Shown: positions 63,312 through 64,000 of the stretch, piece by piece
How the letters are laid out: each line of letters starts with the position of its first letter
How positions within the stretch are numbered: the stretch's first letter is position 1
Assembly: GCA_947493705.1 (NCBI GenBank)
Contig: CANLSH010000003.1
Span: 183,418 to 247,417 of the forward strand
DNA: 64,000 bases
From: an uncultured Arachnia sp.
GTDB taxonomy: Bacteria > Actinomycetota > Actinomycetes > Propionibacteriales > Propionibacteriaceae
Reading direction: 5' to 3'
Notes under the pieces: generated by a model
The model's input: only the letters and a program-made list of their open reading frames with translations
Told to the model about the DNA's origin: nothing
Database searches by the model: none
Translations under genes and position numbers: made by a program

Positions 63312-63809
63312 CTACCAGCCCATGGTTCCGGGACCGCCCTTGAAGGGACCGCTGACTTTCGACGTGATCCACCCACCGTAGAACTCGCCTTCCTGCGGCG
63401 TGACACGTTCACCATCAACGAAACACGCGTCCATGCGGGCAGGCATGAGCGCCACGTACTGATTCAACAGGGCGAACCGGGCTGTGGGGCGTGGATACTG
63501 CCAGGCACCACGCCGTGCGATCTTTTCTCCCACCACCACATCGAAGTAGTCCGCCCGGCCCTTGAACTCGCAGTACGTGTGGCCCTGCGTCGGCACCAGA
63601 GTCCCCTCGACGAATGCCCGACGGGGTATGTAGTAGGTCGGAGGATGACTGGTTTCCAGTACCTGGACGGAAGCGCGCGTGCTTGCGATGATCTGGCCCC
63701 CGAAATGGACCTCCACCAAGTCCTCGCTGCTTCTGAGCGCAGGTGGCCGAGGGTAATCCCAGACGGACTCCTGACCGTTCAGGGGCTCGTCACGTCGTCG
63801 TGCAGTCAT
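63312..63809 (-). CDS. DUF427 domain-containing protein
   Basis: A 165-residue cytosolic protein of the DUF427 family. Signatures: VWDYPRPPALRSSEDLVEVHFGG split as WDYPRPPALRSSEDLVEV, TSHPPTYYIPRRAF, THTYCEFKGRADYFDV-like GHTYCEFKGRADYFDV, and WQYPRPTARFALLNQYVALM. A family member structure shows a beta-barrel of unknown function. GGGAGG lies six bases before the ATG. The gene is convergent with the fructosamine kinase. Confidence 0.9.
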   Translation of the reverse strand: MTARRRDEPLNGQESVWDYPRPPALRSSEDLVEVHFGGQIIASTRASVQVLETSHPPTYYIPRRAFVEGTLVPTQGHTYCEFKGRADYFDVVVGEKIARRGAWQYPRPTARFALLNQYVALMPARMDACFVDGERVTPQEGEFYGGWITSKVSGPFKGGPGTMGW

Positions 63810-63906
63810 CCTGGACCTCCCCGAGAATCATTGATCGGTCCCAGTGTAGGAAGACGCACCAAGGAGGTGCCGACGAAAGGCTGCCTCAGGGAATCACTGA
63901 TCAATC

Positions 63907-64000
63907 ATGTCCTGGCTGCGGCACACCGGATCGGGCGATCTGGCGCCCCTACATCTGGATATGGACATCCAGTACACGCACCAGATGCAAGTGACACCAT
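63907..64000 (+). CDS. Start of an open reading frame running off the right edge
   Basis: From ATG 63907 an open frame reads MSWLRHTGSGDLAPLHLDMD and stays open to the window end (31 codons). An in-frame TGA lies nine bases upstream, so this is the frame's beginning. There is no clear Shine-Dalgarno. Too short to assign a family. Confidence 0.35.
   Translation, partial: MSWLRHTGSGDLAPLHLDMDIQYTHQMQVTP

Noticed and set aside
1..64000. tRNA, rRNA, CRISPR arrays, intact transposases
   Set aside because: I looked for T-loop motifs, regular repeats with spacers, and transposase motifs by eye and found none; a covariance-model scan would be needed to be certain for tRNAs and small RNAs.

Overview
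The window reads as a chromosomal segment of a high-GC Gram-positive bacterium of the Actinomycetota. The evidence is an RbpA RNA-polymerase-binding protein, an apolipoprotein N-acyltransferase next to a polyprenol-phosphate-mannose synthase (split here, fused in mycobacteria), a PdxS/PdxT vitamin B6 synthase, many GTG/TTG starts, and several -10 boxes 6-8 bases before a start codon, which is typical of actinobacterial leaderless transcripts. A Propionibacteriales-like host is my guess and is not proven. I saw no rRNA, tRNA, CRISPR array, intact insertion sequence or prophage.

Layout. 1-5.7 kb: start of a secreted protein (cut by the window edge), a VanZ-like protein, a GltB-domain protein, pdxST and an alpha/beta hydrolase-OsmC fusion. 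5.8-9.7 kb: a large lipoprotein, then a small lower-GC-looking island with an MFS exporter between two decayed stretches. 9.7-14.7 kb: K+ channel, SOUL protein, CDP-alcohol phosphatidyltransferase and aconitase. 14.7-20.3 kb: MMPL exporter-histidine kinase-response regulator operon with a palindromic operator, and a SulP transporter. 20.6-31.2 kb: ion-transport cluster (CDF, DUF2254, two channels, YetF, AzlCD, TrkAH) and an unusual GH13 enzyme. 31.3-37.9 kb: FAD oxidoreductase, an Old Yellow Enzyme-MarR-MDR operon, a sulfurtransferase and O-acetylhomoserine sulfhydrylase. 38.2-43.8 kb: a maltose-type ABC importer without its ATPase, then metX-metW. 43.8-48.1 kb: exonuclease, lnt-ppm1-fxsA and rbpA. 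48.2-54.4 kb: glpQ, pdxY, a MurA with an N-terminal DNA-binding domain, lpdA, YeiH and a tiny membrane protein. 54.5-64 kb: Eis-like acetyltransferase, DUF2231, a ligase-less LigD, a secreted cell-wall-type protein with Asp-rich repeats, DUF485-ActP, fructosamine kinase, DUF427, and a gene start at the right edge.

How the genes connect. Sulfur and thiol metabolism recurs (sulfurtransferase, O-acetylhomoserine sulfhydrylase, metX, OsmC, OYE). Two genes, the sulfhydrylase and rbpA, carry GGGAAT/GGGAAC-N18-GTT elements matching the SigR/SigH disulfide-stress promoter. Four separate K+-type systems occur within 20 kb. Vitamin B6 synthesis (pdxST) and salvage (pdxY) are both present.

The most unusual gene is at 49927-51465. 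It is a complete MurA (UDP-GlcNAc enolpyruvyl transferase, first committed step of peptidoglycan synthesis) preceded in the same polypeptide by an XRE helix-turn-helix. A perfect inverted repeat lies in its own promoter. This suggests an enzyme that may also act as a transcription factor.
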